A stretch of 64,000 nucleotides of DNA from Daphnia pulex (GCF_021134715.1 NC_060017.1:2728001-2792000), one strand, 5' to 3'; positions 27,098 to 39,313 are shown, counted from the first letter of the stretch. Made by a program: numbers and translations. Notes: a model not told the origin generated them from the sequence alone.

Positions 27098-29250
27098 TTT
27101 CTAAACAACAACCTTCTGTACTTCTATTATCATATAGTGTCTGTATACGAACTAAAGTAGCTAATCAACATGTGTTTCATTTCATTATCTCAAAATGCCG
27201 CAATTGTCCTTTATGTGACTAAATCCCGTTTTATTATTGTTACCACAATCAAGGCCAGCAGAAAAAAGAAGAAACAACACACAGGAATTTATCGGATGTA
27301 ACGAAAACTCGCAGCAGGTCTCGAGTCAATATATACACACTGTAATTTTCACGACGCGTTCGGTTATGATGATCTATCCGCAATACACAAAGTTTTTATT
27401 CCAGCACGACTGTCATTTTCCTGTCGCAACTTTACTAAGTAATAATATCCAAGGAGACGAATTCCCTACAGGAAAATAATTAGGCCGGCAATTGCTTGGA
27501 AATTTCCTGTTACGGAAACCTCTATTCCCTTCGTTTCCTGTGTATATGGCTGCTAGATTGTATTCCAACCATCGGTTCTTACAAGGAAAGAAAAATAAAT
27601 ATTTCACGATTTTACCGTATAATTTCTAGCTGTGGCTAACGAACCTGATTATATTATACAACTCACCAAGGTGTAAAAGAGACTTTTGTTTCTTCTCTCG
27701 TCTTATGTATATAGGTATCTCTCCCTCTGTTTCTGTTTCGAGCTTGTCGCAAAAGTTTTCCGTCAGTCAACCATCTTTCCTGCTTCCCACCGATATTCTT
27801 CCTCCCAACACTACACTGTCCACTTTTTGACCGAAAAATCAAGAAGATTCGGCTATAGTAGCACAAAAGTGTGAGCCATCAATTGATGGAATGGAACGAG
27901 TAATAATGGCAAGCACACTGACAGACGTTGAATAATTGAAATAATGAATAGAACGGCATACCGTATAACTTTGACAAAAAGACAATAGGTGACACACATA
28001 CCCAAAACTTGGCGAATGAATCAACAAGCAGAGGGGTGACAAATACAAAATATTGTTCGACTCTAACGGTTGGCAGGTTCGAAACCCTTCATCAATAAAA
28101 ATAAAATAAAGAAACTCCAGCAGCTTATTCTTCCTTGTGTGCAACAAATGCCTATGCGCTTCTCCTGTTTTTTTTGGCATGCTGTTGTCCTGCTGAAACG
28201 CCACATCGTAACATGGTCATAGATGGCTATCCCGTTATATTAGGGAGAAGAAAAAAAAGGCAGGGAAGGAAACAAACGTTCTGTGCAGCAAACGAATAAC
28301 GCTACCGTTGTGTCAATTCCGTGAGAGAATGAGAGGTGATGAAACTGATTGGAGTTCTGCACGAATCCCGTGATCACGGATGATACAGAAATTCAAATAA
28401 TCATTGAATACTTTTATCACGCTAGGTTTTTCGGGTAGTGTAGGCAAGAAAATAATACATAAATGTGTGTAATTTGCATTCACATAACTGACGTATGTAC
28501 GTTAAAAGAGATGACTTTGTAGTTTTACAAGAGAGAGACCACGTCTGTCTGTCAAACGGAAGCAATTAGCCTTTAGCCATCCAATGTGTTATGACGTCGA
28601 CCACTTTGCGTAACAAAAGGGAAGTAAATGGAATGTTCTTTTCATCGTTTGATGTACCACCAGATTAATAGGCTATATTACACGCAGTGGTATGACACAA
28701 ACATTTAAAATTGGATATTCACTTCAAAGTACTTAACGGCTTCCTTTTCCCGTTGTACTACCGGCCCTACCCGGCCCCTTTTCAAGTAACACAGACTAAA
28801 CGAAATATTCGATTGACTCTAAGAGAATCCAGCGGAAGGGAAAGCGTCGCTGATGTAAAAACAATAAGATTCGTCACGTATCGACACCTTCAACCTTGGA
28901 AGAATCCGTCCACACCCTTCCTCTGGCGTCAACATTCAACGTAAGAATACTCTTTTCATATTCTTCTATGTCTCTAGGTTAAAGATTCGTTCGACAGTTT
29001 CTATAATGTTTCGGGAGAAAACTGTGAAAATGATACGGTGGTTGAGTTTCTATTGTCCGCTTTTCCTTCAGCGAATGATTTTTTTGCCGTCCGGATGGAT
29101 GGCTGGAGTTGGAAACTCACGAGGGCGTCAATAATACCGTGCAATGAAATATACTGCCAGGTGTTGTGTGTGTATTCGTTAGCGATGACGAGAGGCTATA
29201 TGGACATTACTATACTACGTGAGACAGAAAGAAGGAAATAAGAGGAAGAC
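27098..29250. other. Intergenic stretch between cluster members 2 and 3
   Basis: This holds the 3'UTR of member 2 and the upstream region of member 3. No coding exon, RNA gene or repeat is recognised. Confidence 0.5.
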
Positions 29251-29254
29251 GTGC

Positions 29255-29287
29255 GATATAAAAAGCTCGGTGACACTCCACAGTTGC
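29255..29287 (+). promoter_or_regulatory. Probable TATA box and initiator of cluster member 3
   Basis: gatataaaaag lies at 29255-29265 and a cacagttg initiator-like sequence about 25-30 bases downstream (near 29280-29287). A 5'UTR then runs to a donor after 29493 (aag|gtgggt), with an acceptor at 29570, four bases before the ATG. Spacing fits a focused arthropod TATA promoter. No transcript evidence is available. Confidence 0.45.
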
Positions 29288-29574
29288 ATGCATTGACTTG
29301 TTCGCCGTCCTCTAGATGCTTCTTCGACTTACTTGTCAGTGAAACAAAATTAAGTTTAAAATTTTCTTTCTCCGAGTGCGAAACTAAACACCTCGTTTTT
29401 TAACACGTGATTATCCCGCGTCAAGCCTTTCGTGCAATCACTCTCGTCTATTCGCATTGCACGTCACTAAGGAATTTACTCAAGTTACTCAAGGTGGGTG
29501 TTGAAACTTTTTGAACCAAAAGAAGGCAAACTTTTTTCATGTCATCTATTTCGTTTTGATAATTACACAGGAAA

Positions 29575-30584
29575 ATGACAAAACGGGTTTTCATCGTAAC
29601 TATTGCCCTGCTGGCTTTGGCTGCCGGTGCCATGAGTGCTTCACTTCAGCACCAATCGAGTCTCGAGGACGATAACGAGATCGATCTAACCGGCTCCGGG
29701 AAGACCAGCAACAAGATAACGATGCTCGAGATGACCAAAGCCCTTCTAATGGAGCAAGTAGCTCGTGCCACATCCACCAGCGAGGTGTTGACGCTCAACA
29801 TCACAAATCTGGTCGTCCTGCTGGTCATCAAAGCCATCATCTTTGGCTTTGGATTTCTGGGCAGTTTCGGACGTCGGTCGTCGCCACCGTCGTTCTCTGA
29901 ATTCCTTATCGATCGTAACGATTTGATGATGGTGATGAGCTACGCCTTGGGTTCGGCCACCGACGACTACAGCTGCCTCTACCGTACGGCGTGTGACGAG
30001 CCAGAAGCCGCGCAGAGATACATGACCGCCACCAAGATGCTGGTGAAGGGGGCTAAGCTCTTCAAAAAGTAGGTTGAAATGATTGAATATCCATGTCATC
30101 TTTGTTTTATCCTCAATCAATCAAAGCCCGGTGGGTATCGCATATAAAGAATACCTGTGCATTTGTACATCCTGCAACAAGTCGGCCTATAACAGCATTC
30201 TCAGCATACCACGGCATTAGATAGCAACATTGTTTGCGTTAAGGGATGACGGAAAGAAGCAATAAGGAAAAAGAAAAATGGAAATTTCCTAGAGGAGTTG
30301 TCCATCTCTGTCGGAAAAATGCAATGCCTGTGAAAAAGTGGGAACGCGGCGGGTGAATGTACTTGTGCAAAGCAACTCATTTTTTATTTGTTTGTCGCTT
30401 GTTATGTCAATGTCTGACATATGTCTGACTTTCAATAACGTTGTGCTTGCTTTTTTTCTATAGTGAAATTGCTGGTTACAATGCGGACTTTGAAGATGTC
30501 ATCTACGGCGTTCAGGAGGCCATCGAGTTCCGCAAAGGAAGTGGTGTGTGCCACAAACAATACACCTGCAAGCCGATGGAATGA
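29575..30584 (+). CDS. Small secreted protein, cluster member 3 (minimal form)
   Basis: Exons are 29575-30068 and 30464-30584, with a phase-2 intron, giving 204 residues. The ATG directly follows a 5'UTR intron acceptor at 29570 and opens a signal peptide (VFIVTIALLALAAGAMSA). A short linker leads to a hydrophobic segment (NLVVLLVIKAIIFGFGFLG, about 77-95), a basic F-G-R-R site, and Cys-x5-Cys at 134 and 140. Exon 2 ends with Cys-x5-Cys and a Lys-Pro-Met-Glu tail. The low-complexity body of the two larger neighbours is missing, so this gene shows the conserved core of the group. Function is unknown; secretion or membrane insertion is inferred from the two hydrophobic segments. Confidence 0.85.
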
Positions 30585-32958
30585 ATTCCACAATTCGTCG
30601 CATGATCAACTTATCTAAGCAAAATGATTCGTTTATTCCCGCAATTCTATCAAAAGATTAATTCCTTTCTCCCTTTTTGCTACATTTCCCTCTACAATTT
30701 GAGGTGCAAATGAGCTAACAAAGTCAGCTCTTTCGATTCGGTCTTCCCCATTCGTCCTGTTTGAATCGATTAGAGCTGGCATTGATACCTCATTTACGGC
30801 TTCAAAGCGGGCTCTGTTATCTTTCTTTTCCATAATGTTGCGGCTCTTTATTCAGAGGTTAATCACAGAGCCCACTTCTTGCGACACACAAACTACTATA
30901 CTGACGAAGTAAAACGTTTATGCGTGGACACGTCATCCAGTATTAGCAAAAATAGTGTACATAGGAGATTTCCCGTTTAATTCGCGCTGTATGTGATCGT
31001 GTGCCTTTTCTCAGTAAAACTGTATTGAGTAATTTAATGACAATAAAAATAAATCAATTTATTCCTCTTTTTGCTCGAAGCTGGCAATCTTGAGATAGCT
31101 CAAATTAGAACAAAAAAGTCGCATCAGGAAACGTTTTACATCAAAGCAAAATGTGTTTGTAAAAATTTTCTATAGACGCTAATTCCCGGTATTTACGGTA
31201 CTCTCTTCCCCTTTCGTCAAACAAAATAAAAGCAAGAATTTAATGCACACGGAAGTAGCAAAAGACAAAAGAGTATAGATAAGACTTGTATATCTACAGT
31301 TTGCGTGCTACGGGTTACACTCCGTTCTACGCGTTATCGTTTATCGACCTCTGAGTAATAAAATAAAAGACAGTGATGGGGTAACATCGTATATATGTAT
31401 AATAAAGTCTCCGAAGCACGAAGGTACGAACAAAGTTTTGCTATTTTATTTTATTTTTTTCGCTGGAAGCCAAACTGAATGAAAGCTGAATGAATTCGCT
31501 TGTTGCTGTTCCAGTTGTTCTGCATTGAGCGATGAATATTGCCCAAGTCTGTCCGTCTCGACTGAACAAATGATTGGCCAATACAAGGGGAATGTAAAAA
31601 CAAAACAAAATAGTATTGCTGTTTATGTGACGATATTGCATGTTCTAGAACTGCTGGATCCAACGTTCAAAGAAGAAAGGCTGAAAGAATGAGCGGATAG
31701 GCTTGTCGGAGTCTTGAGGCAGAAAGCCGTGCGAAGGTTCTAAGATATTAGGCAAGAGACGGGAAAAAAATATATTGCGTAGAAATCGATAGCAGTATTC
31801 ATACAAATAATTTGCGTTGACTATTTAAAAATTTGAAGAGCGGAAGTGTATAAAAAAATTTTTCATTGTTCAAGAGGCTAACTCCTATTGTCGTGTCGTA
31901 TCGTATAAAGTTTCTATGGATTAATCTGAAGGATGTTCGCGAAAGTCGTACTAGAAAGATCGTACGGTACTAGAAGCGTTAGAGGGGAACGTTACCATGT
32001 TATTTGATTTAAGATAAAACCGAAATAGTGCACCAATCGATTCCACGATTTGAAATGAATAAAGAATAGCTCAGAAAACAACTCACGACTCACGCACGTT
32101 GTTCGATTCCCGTTCAATAATTAATGTTTTTTTCCTTACATTCCTTTGCTGTTTCAGTCAATGGCTTTAAAAATGCAATTCATGTTTGATTCATTCGTGA
32201 TACTTTTAGCAAGGATATCCTCGAGCTCTTTAAATCTTATTTTACCTAAGGAATCTCCGCTTTGGCATAACTCATTATCGCTTAGTGGCAATCAAAGTTT
32301 CCAAAAAACATGTCAACATTTTCTGCAAGAAAATCGAAGTGTATTTTATTTGAAATCGAAAAACGGGAGAGGTAAGTATTGAATATAAAGGAGAAAATGG
32401 ACAGGTTAAAAAATGTATAGATTGAAAAAAGAAAAAAAGTTACGTCATGGAGGACGGGATTGAAAACCCCATACACCGACTATTTCTTATAACACACACA
32501 AAAAAAAAGCCAACTGGGTCAAAGCGGGCGTGAAGAGCAGAAAAAGGATCGACTGGTTTCATGGTGATCGGAAAAATAATTATAAATTTTCAATTTGAAA
32601 TACACAACGGAAAAAGGAAGTACGGCAAATGCAGGCAAACAGTACTTTAAATGATAAAGTCGAAATTCGCTCTAGACACAACCTAGGGGACCAGACGCGC
32701 GCAAAAAAAGAGCGATTTCTCTTAAGAAGAAAACATCCGCAGTCGATCGCCCATAGTAGTAACAATTAAAAAAAAATAATACTTCCGGGCGATCCGCCTG
32801 CTAGAACTAGTGGGCAAAAATGAACAATCCAATCGAAGTTATCTCATGCAACACGAAGACGAGATATGACACGCAATAAAAAAATTCTTGCTTAACCACA
32901 GGGAACTCTCGGTGCAACACATGAAAAATATCGCTTGGTTGAAGTATAGTTTAATTTC
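30585..32958. other. Intergenic stretch, converging 3' regions
   Basis: Cluster member 3 (plus) and calcineurin B (minus) converge here. caataaaaataaat near 31040-31053 could be a plus-strand polyadenylation signal. No gene is supported. Short frames such as 31441-31663 (minus) and 32146-32382 (plus) have no family features. Confidence 0.5.
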
Positions 32959-34005
32959 TTATACGTCAACAACCATCTTTTTGTGAACGTCTGTGTTTCC
33001 AACCACCTGAATGAGAAATAGTTTCACAGGAAAATTAGCTATCCATTTTCTATCGCGAAAGTGAAAATAAGAAAATTTAGACGCAACTTACAGCGCAAAA
33101 TTCCTCAAAAGAGATTTTCCCGTCTTCGTCTTTGTCTGCGAAGAGAATAGTTTTGTCAACAATCTGCTGCAGCTGAGTGTCTTTCAAGTTGTTCCCCACC
33201 ATCATTTTCAAAACCTAGAGGAAAACAATTGTTTAGTCTTAAAAAATGAAATACAAGAATACAAGACAAGATTACTTGAAACAGTTCTCCATTTGAAATG
33301 GCTCCATCATTATCCATATCATAAATGCGAAAAGCAAAGCGCAGCTTTGATTCTTTATCACCTTTGACACTGAACTGAGAAACACCCTGAATGAATTCTG
33401 TTTTTAAAACAAAAATAAGCTTTAAAGTAGAGTATTTGAAATCTGCTTAACTACAACAACAATTAATTACCTTTAAAGTCTACTTCTCCATTTCCATCTT
33501 GGTCAAATATGTCAATAACTCTCTGAACAAGTGGATTTTGTTGAAGCTCCGGCAAAGACATAAACTCATCCACACTTAGTGAACCGGAGTTGTCAAGATC
33601 TAACTTCCGAAAACGCTTCCCAAGTCTTCGGATTTCATCAGCATCAACTAGTAATCATGCATAAATTTTAGTATGTACTATGATATTGATTTATATAGCT
33701 TACAGTTTGAGCACATCTCCATGGGAAGTGAACTTTCATTGCCCTGTATTCAAAAATCAAATCATTAGATAATCCTTGTATCTCGCAGAGCATCGTTTGA
33801 AATTGATGAAAATCGAGTATCACACAATTAAACGTCTGCGTTCTATGATAAACACTAATTAGAGACAATGTTTATCTCTAGATCAATGAACTAGCAGAAG
33901 TCCATGTAATGAATCAGACGATAGAATAATATTTTAATAGCGGAAACTCAGCTGGTAGAACGATGGGAAAGCTAGTAAAGAAATGTTTAAGAAGATTATT
34001 ACCAT
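32959..34005 (-). CDS. CanB: Calcineurin subunit B (Ca2+-binding regulatory subunit)
   Basis: Exons on the minus strand are 34003-34005, 33704-33743, 33471-33647, 33276-33397, 33092-33214 and 32959-33006, giving 170 residues, the usual family length. The first coding exon holds only the ATG, which directly abuts a GTAATA donor. The protein starts MGNESS, a typical N-myristoylation signal. Four EF-hand loops are visible ([48 protein letters not shown]), and it ends VHKKMVVDV as in other calcineurin B proteins. It binds the calcineurin A catalytic subunit and makes the phosphatase calcium-responsive in the cytosol. It lies about 830 bp downstream of BTBD9 on the same strand. Confidence 0.97.
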
Positions 34006-34833
34006 TTTCTGTTAATTCAGGTGGTTATTTGGAGAATGAGAATGAAAACACGATCGTAACTGAGTCAAGTGTAAGGATAGAAGAGTAGCTGAAATCAACT
34101 GCAAGAGAAAAAACTGCGAGAGCCCCAAGAGTAGCGCTGAGTTGTCAAATCGTGAAAATCCCGTTTACTCTGCTCGTGACTCGTGACTGTACACTGTAGT
34201 GGAAAAGAGGTACGCAAGTATTGATTCACTCTCTCGACTCCGAGCTAGAGAAAGTTGTATTTTGGTGCTCCCGCATCAGTCCGCGTAAAATGCAAGTCCA
34301 CGTAAAATCTTTGGGAGTTCATGCAGGCAGTTGTTGACGCATGAAATTAAACAAAAATTGACGTGTAAAAAGCAGCTTTAACTGAGTTGGAAAAAGTGGA
34401 TATCACTATGCAAACGATGTATTGTTAACCAATAGCCTTTCTACATGTATAAATATTTTAATATCAGCACCAAATTTTCAACCAATAATATGAACAAAAA
34501 GACCAGCATATCGATTTGGATAGCTTTCATATTAAAGCCATTTCGCTTAGTGCCGAAACAAGCTCTCGCATAAAATCTAACAAATCGATTTCAATAATCA
34601 CAATGAGTATTATAAATTCTATTTCTACATAGGCAATATCGGGGGGAGGGGCTAACTTTTTAGATTGCACTGTATCCGAGCAATCAAGAGTAGCGCACGA
34701 CTGTAGTTATGTATCGACGGAAAAAGAATTTTAGATATTTCACGATGAAAGTCTGCATAATTGGCTACACGGCACTCGTTTGAGGCAAACAAAATTGTTC
34801 AAAGGTTCATGCAATTGACAGAAACCACGAAGA
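34006..34833 (-). other. Upstream region of calcineurin B
   Basis: This is AT-rich intergenic DNA between the BTBD9 stop (34834) and the calcineurin B start. It should contain the calcineurin B promoter and 5'UTR and the BTBD9 3'UTR. No distinct motif is certain. Confidence 0.5.
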
Positions 34834-37653
34834 TTATTGACGAGGGCTACGCTGTGAAGTGTGTGAACCATCAACGCTGGATGTGAATCTGATGGGAAGA
34901 TTGGTTCCTTCTTCCTCCTCTATATTGCGAGGTTCCCGATCAAGTGGCCTTGGATTAAAATTATTAAAATTATCAGGTAATGGAGGTGGGACAGGTGGGG
35001 CAGTGGCGTCGACTAAAAGACTTGGGCTTGGCAAAGGCGCGTCGATAGGTAAGCGAGGAGTTGAACCCACCAACTCCTCAAATCCATTTCCATCCTCTTG
35101 AGCAGGACATTCAAAGTGAACACAGTGAAAAACCTAACCGATGCAGCAAACAAAAACATGTAAGGTTTCCAAACGGATGAAGTACAATGATAATGTAATT
35201 ACATCGTTCGCTGTGTTTTGAGTTCCAACAATTCTTACGTATACAACTGGCTGCGGGATGAAATTTATACTTTGCCAAGATTGACATGGCTGCCGACTCC
35301 TATCACAAACCGTAATCCAGTCACGATTATTTGTTGATACCTCCACGTAGAAACTGTATCGGCGATCATCACAATCCCAAAGCAAAAGCCTGTAGAAGAA
35401 AATGTAATAAATTTAGTCTGTTGATTAGCTATGCGAAAAACTATTCTTTAAGTGGTAATTGAATTTGATCGTAAGATTCAGTTAACCCAAAATTTATAGA
35501 AATAAAAAGAATTGAGGACCTCATTGAGCTGACGATATACGGTTGTGCTAACTGAACGACAATCGCTCCTGATCCCAACTGATGACAAGTATAACCGGAG
35601 TCCCAATCATAGTTTTTTGTGTCTCCATTCAGCAATGCATTTCTGCTTCTACTAACACCTTCCACTACACAAGCGGACAATTGGATTGTAGCAACATTAT
35701 GCTTTGGCACTGAAAATGGAAAAAAAGAACAATTCTTGAACTATTGCTGATGATGAAGTAAAAAAAATCTTAACGTTATAGCAATACCGATTAGCTCTTT
35801 TTCGAGTCGGACGATAGTAGGAGAATAATAGGCTTCAAGAGAAACAACGTGAAATACTTTGTTGACGGTATTATGAGTTCCTATTGGGGAGAGAAAAGTG
35901 AATAAGTTTCATATTTCTTCATTTTAAAAATTAATTTCTTTACCAACTATTCTGATAAAGCGAACGACTCGTTGGGGAAAATAGACACGCTGCCACGAGC
36001 GGCAGTGGTAGTTTGAATAATCAACGACGCGCAACCAATCCCGTTGATCCATAGAAACTTCAATGTAGTACGAGTATGACCTTTCAACAACAACGTTTTT
36101 AGGCGGTGCTCTAAGAATTATTCTTCAAATTGAATACCTCATATCTCGGTCCCAAAGGAGAACTTTTATATGATTTATGATAGAAGGCTGTCCAAGTCGA
36201 ACGACAATACCGACATTGCCATCTTCAATTGGATGTCGAGTGAAACCACGTTCCATATCATAATTAGTAGTCTCACCATCTAAAAGGGCCGTGCGCATTT
36301 CACCTTGCAAGACCTGAGCCCCAAGTCGAGAATGTGCTACATTGACCTCAGGCACTAAAAATAAAATTTACTAGGTCAATAATTTGTAAGAAATAATTAC
36401 TTATGGCGATGAACCGTACTTAATTGGCCGCGGTATGGAAGATCTGAATCTCGAGACTCAGTTCGAAATTTCAGCGCGTCAAGGATAACGTCGCTAGAAA
36501 CTAAATGACTAGGACGTACTTCGTTTAATAGTTCAGACAGCGTGATTAATGGTAGCCGCACGGAGTTTAGAACGGCATTCAATTCACTGGTAGCATCTGC
36601 CTTAATGACGGAGTCATCGTAGCTGTTATGATGCCACCAACGCGAAACAGCTCGAAAAATTTCAATTTCAGTGACGCAGAAGGAATCGCGTTGAAGAAGA
36701 TCACACAATGTCCCCTGAATATATATATCAATTAGAAATATACATAAATTTAATTAAAACGGTGATATTTAACATTACCGGGGATAGCTGGAGAAAAGCA
36801 TCGCTCTGCAATATATCTGTTGCATGTCGATCAGCATATTGCCTGCAAGCCTCCATCAAGGCGCGTAATTGATACAGATTTGCCACGTCATACACCAAAC
36901 ACATATTGGTTTGACTAAGAATAGATTTCAAATACTCGGACACAGACTGTTCCAATTCGGGAAAAGCATACTATCCAGACGAAACACACGGCTGAGTAAA
37001 ATGGATGATGTTAAGAAAATTTCAAATATTATTATACCTGATGCGCTAGTCCCAGCAGATCTTTGACAAGTTCCTCCTATATAAAACGACCCATATGAAG
37101 ATGAAAATCAACAGAAACAACTAACTCTTGCTAACCATTAATTGTGTACCTTCATATTGCAAAGACTGACATATCCTGTGTAGACATATTTAAGAAGAGC
37201 ATGGAAAGCTGCAGCACTAATACCCTTCAGCTCAATCTCACTTTTTTGGCTTTCCAATAAGCCGCCAAAAAGTAAAGCCCTGTCAAATAAAATAAAATAA
37301 ATGTTAACTGAGATACCCCAGGAAACAAGAGGGAAAACACAAAAATTAAAAAAAAAAAAAATCAGTCACGCTCTCACGCATGCATTTAGGTGCATTAACC
37401 TTAATGTACACATTACGAAAAGGACGAGACGTTTCTTTCAAAATACAAGTGACATATACCTGAAATATTCACTTCTTGATGCCAAAATGATCTTATGGGC
37501 TGGGATTCTCTGGTTTTCAACAACGAGAGTGATGTCCTGGTAATTGTCACTCAAAAGAAGGGCATTAAAATTGTCTGACAAAGATCGTACATGGTCAACT
37601 TCTCCTAATCCAAGGGGTGGTGACACAAGACCTAATTGCTGTTGACTGCTCAT
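34834..37653 (-). CDS. BTBD9: BTB/POZ domain protein BTBD9
   Basis: Eleven minus-strand exons: 37460-37653, 37150-37279, 37038-37076, 36779-36970, 36420-36714, 36138-36354, 35944-36080, 35788-35880, 35520-35709, 35203-35389 and 34834-35133. They give 657 residues (about 612 in human). The order is a BTB domain (about 20-130, with DITLVVENQRIPAHKIILA), a BACK-like helical region (VRLPLITLSELLNEVRPS), then two discoidin-like domains. These carry family hallmarks such as GQPSIINHIKVLLWDRD and RSRNALLNGDTKNYDWDSGY. The C-terminal tail (100 residues, exon 11) is Pro/Asp-rich and lineage-specific. BTBD9 is regarded as a cullin-3 adaptor linked to sleep and iron or dopamine biology. For exon 5 the donor at 36420 (a|gtacgg) was chosen because a later donor gives a stop. 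Confidence 0.96.
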
Positions 37654-38190
37654 TGTTAAATTCTAAAAGATGAAAAATAATGTTACACAATTTTACAAAT
37701 TCTTGAATTTAAATTATAAACCAATAAATTTATAAATAGTGCAACTAAAATGTCTGAAAAATTTATGTCAATTTCACTAATAAACAATTTTTTCAGCAAT
37801 TCAGATATTATTTAGGTCAAGTTACGTGAAGTTTGTTTTGTTCACTTTATCAGAAATAATACTACTAAATTTGAGGAAAAGAATAACAGAAGTAAACTTC
37901 AGATTTAGTGAATTAAACCAATTAAACAAATCTTTTGATTCTTTTTTGTCAAAAGCACCAACAATATCCAGAGAATTTTTTAGTTTATGTATCCAAGTGG
38001 TACGTAAATTCGAAACAGGAACCAAAACTCGTAAAGGAACCAAAAATAGCTAATGATTTCACGGGAAATTTTCTCTCAAAAACTTTAGGACTTTCATAAT
38101 ATTTTTCATTCAAGAGATGCAGTAAGGATTCTTACCTTATTTTTCAAAGCACTTAAAAACAGCTCATTGCTACATAATACAAATTCACAA
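37654..38190. other. Upstream region of BTBD9
   Basis: AT-rich sequence that should hold the BTBD9 5'UTR and promoter. No coding exon is supported; overlapping frames at 37822-38053 on both strands are shadows of each other. Confidence 0.5.
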
Positions 38191-38192
38191 AA

Positions 38193-38296
38193 AAAATGGG
38201 GTCGCCATAATTCGTCATCGTCATCGTCATCGTCATCGTCTGCCCATAGGGGGCTAAAATGCGGGATCCGCTGTGGATGCCACCAGGGGGCACCAC
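38193..38296 (+). repeat. Left arm of ~105-bp inverted repeat with (CGTCAT)n and CTCF-like site
   Basis: ggtcgccataattcgtcatc with four to five cgtcat units starts at about 38200. The arm continues to the sequence CCACCAGGGGGC at 38280-38291. It pairs by eye with the reverse complement of 39205-39313. The last 12 bases equal the core of the CTCF consensus in forward orientation. Confidence 0.75.
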
Positions 38297-38685
38297 TGGA
38301 TTTCAAATAGTCATAGGCTAAAGTTGTGCAAGTTTATCTAGATTTTTATGCTTGTTTTATTTTAAAAATAGGCAATAATGAATTAAATCGAATTTTTGTA
38401 TGCAAAAAAATGAAGAAAATTTTCCTGTATTCTGAAACATTCACGCATAGAAAACATCAAACTAACGTTAAAAATAAAAATAGACGTTAATTCCGAAAAA
38501 ATAGTCGGCGGATTGTCGTAGATAACTAGACATCCTATAACAAGTTATAAAACCACGCTTCAATCAGAACCTCTGAGAATCTAATTATAATTAGGATTTC
38601 GCAAATAAAATAGGGTCTTATACATGTGTATACGTTTATATAAGAGGGTACACAAGATACGGAAGCAAGTCCGTCAAAGCCAAGT

Positions 38686-38938
38686 CCATCAAAGCATGTG
38701 ATATTAAATATGATTATATGCGGATATATATTATTGCATATAATTATATATATTTTAATATATAATGGTATATATAAATATATAAAGTCGTATATGCACG
38801 TAGAACGGTCACGTCCATGAAAACATGTGATATTAAATATTATTATATGCGGTTATATAATATTGCATATAATTATATATATTTTAATATATAATGTAAC
38901 AATATAATGTTATATATAAATATATAGTCGTATTCAAG
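38686..38938. repeat. Two-unit AT-rich tandem repeat (period about 129 bp)
   Basis: Unit 1 starts at 38686 (ccatcaaagcatgtgatatt) and unit 2 at 38815 (ccatgaaaacatgtgatatt). Both continue with gattatatgcgg-like and ttgcatataattatatat segments and end with taaatatata(a)gtcgta. The units lie in the spacer between the arms of the inverted repeat. Confidence 0.8.
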
Positions 38939-39204
38939 GTATTCTCCTATCAAATTAAAGACAGATAATTTTCCAGAGGTGACATGAAAATATAATAACT
39001 AAGCACCACGTATATTTTATCTTGGACGGATCACATCATCGCACTCATAAGTCATAATGTCAATATATAGTTTTAAGTATTTAATGCATTACACCAATTG
39101 CATTAGCATTACGCTAATAGAGCTAGACATTCAAAGATATTTGTACTACCATGTTCGAACCACAAAAAACTGTAGTGGTTGTTCGAAATGCCAAGTAGAA
39201 GTCA

Positions 39205-39313
39205 AGAGGCTCCCTCTGGTGGCCGATTCATGATTTCCACAACACATTCCGCAGTTTAGTCCCTAAAAGACGATGACGATGACGATGACGATGACGAATT
39301 ATGGCGACCCAAA
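39205..39313 (-). repeat. Right arm of ~105-bp inverted repeat with CTCF-like site
   Basis: The reverse complement reads gggtcgccataattcgtcat, cgtcat units, gggactaaactgcgg, and finally CCACCAGAGGGAGC at 39222-39209. It matches the left arm in order, with diverged stretches between the blocks. The CTCF-like core is on the minus strand, so the two sites converge. Confidence 0.75.

Noticed and set aside
33936-33970. tRNA-like string (actcagctggtagaac)
   Set aside because: It resembles a D-arm, but no matching anticodon arm or TpsiC (ggttcga) arm follows at the right spacing.
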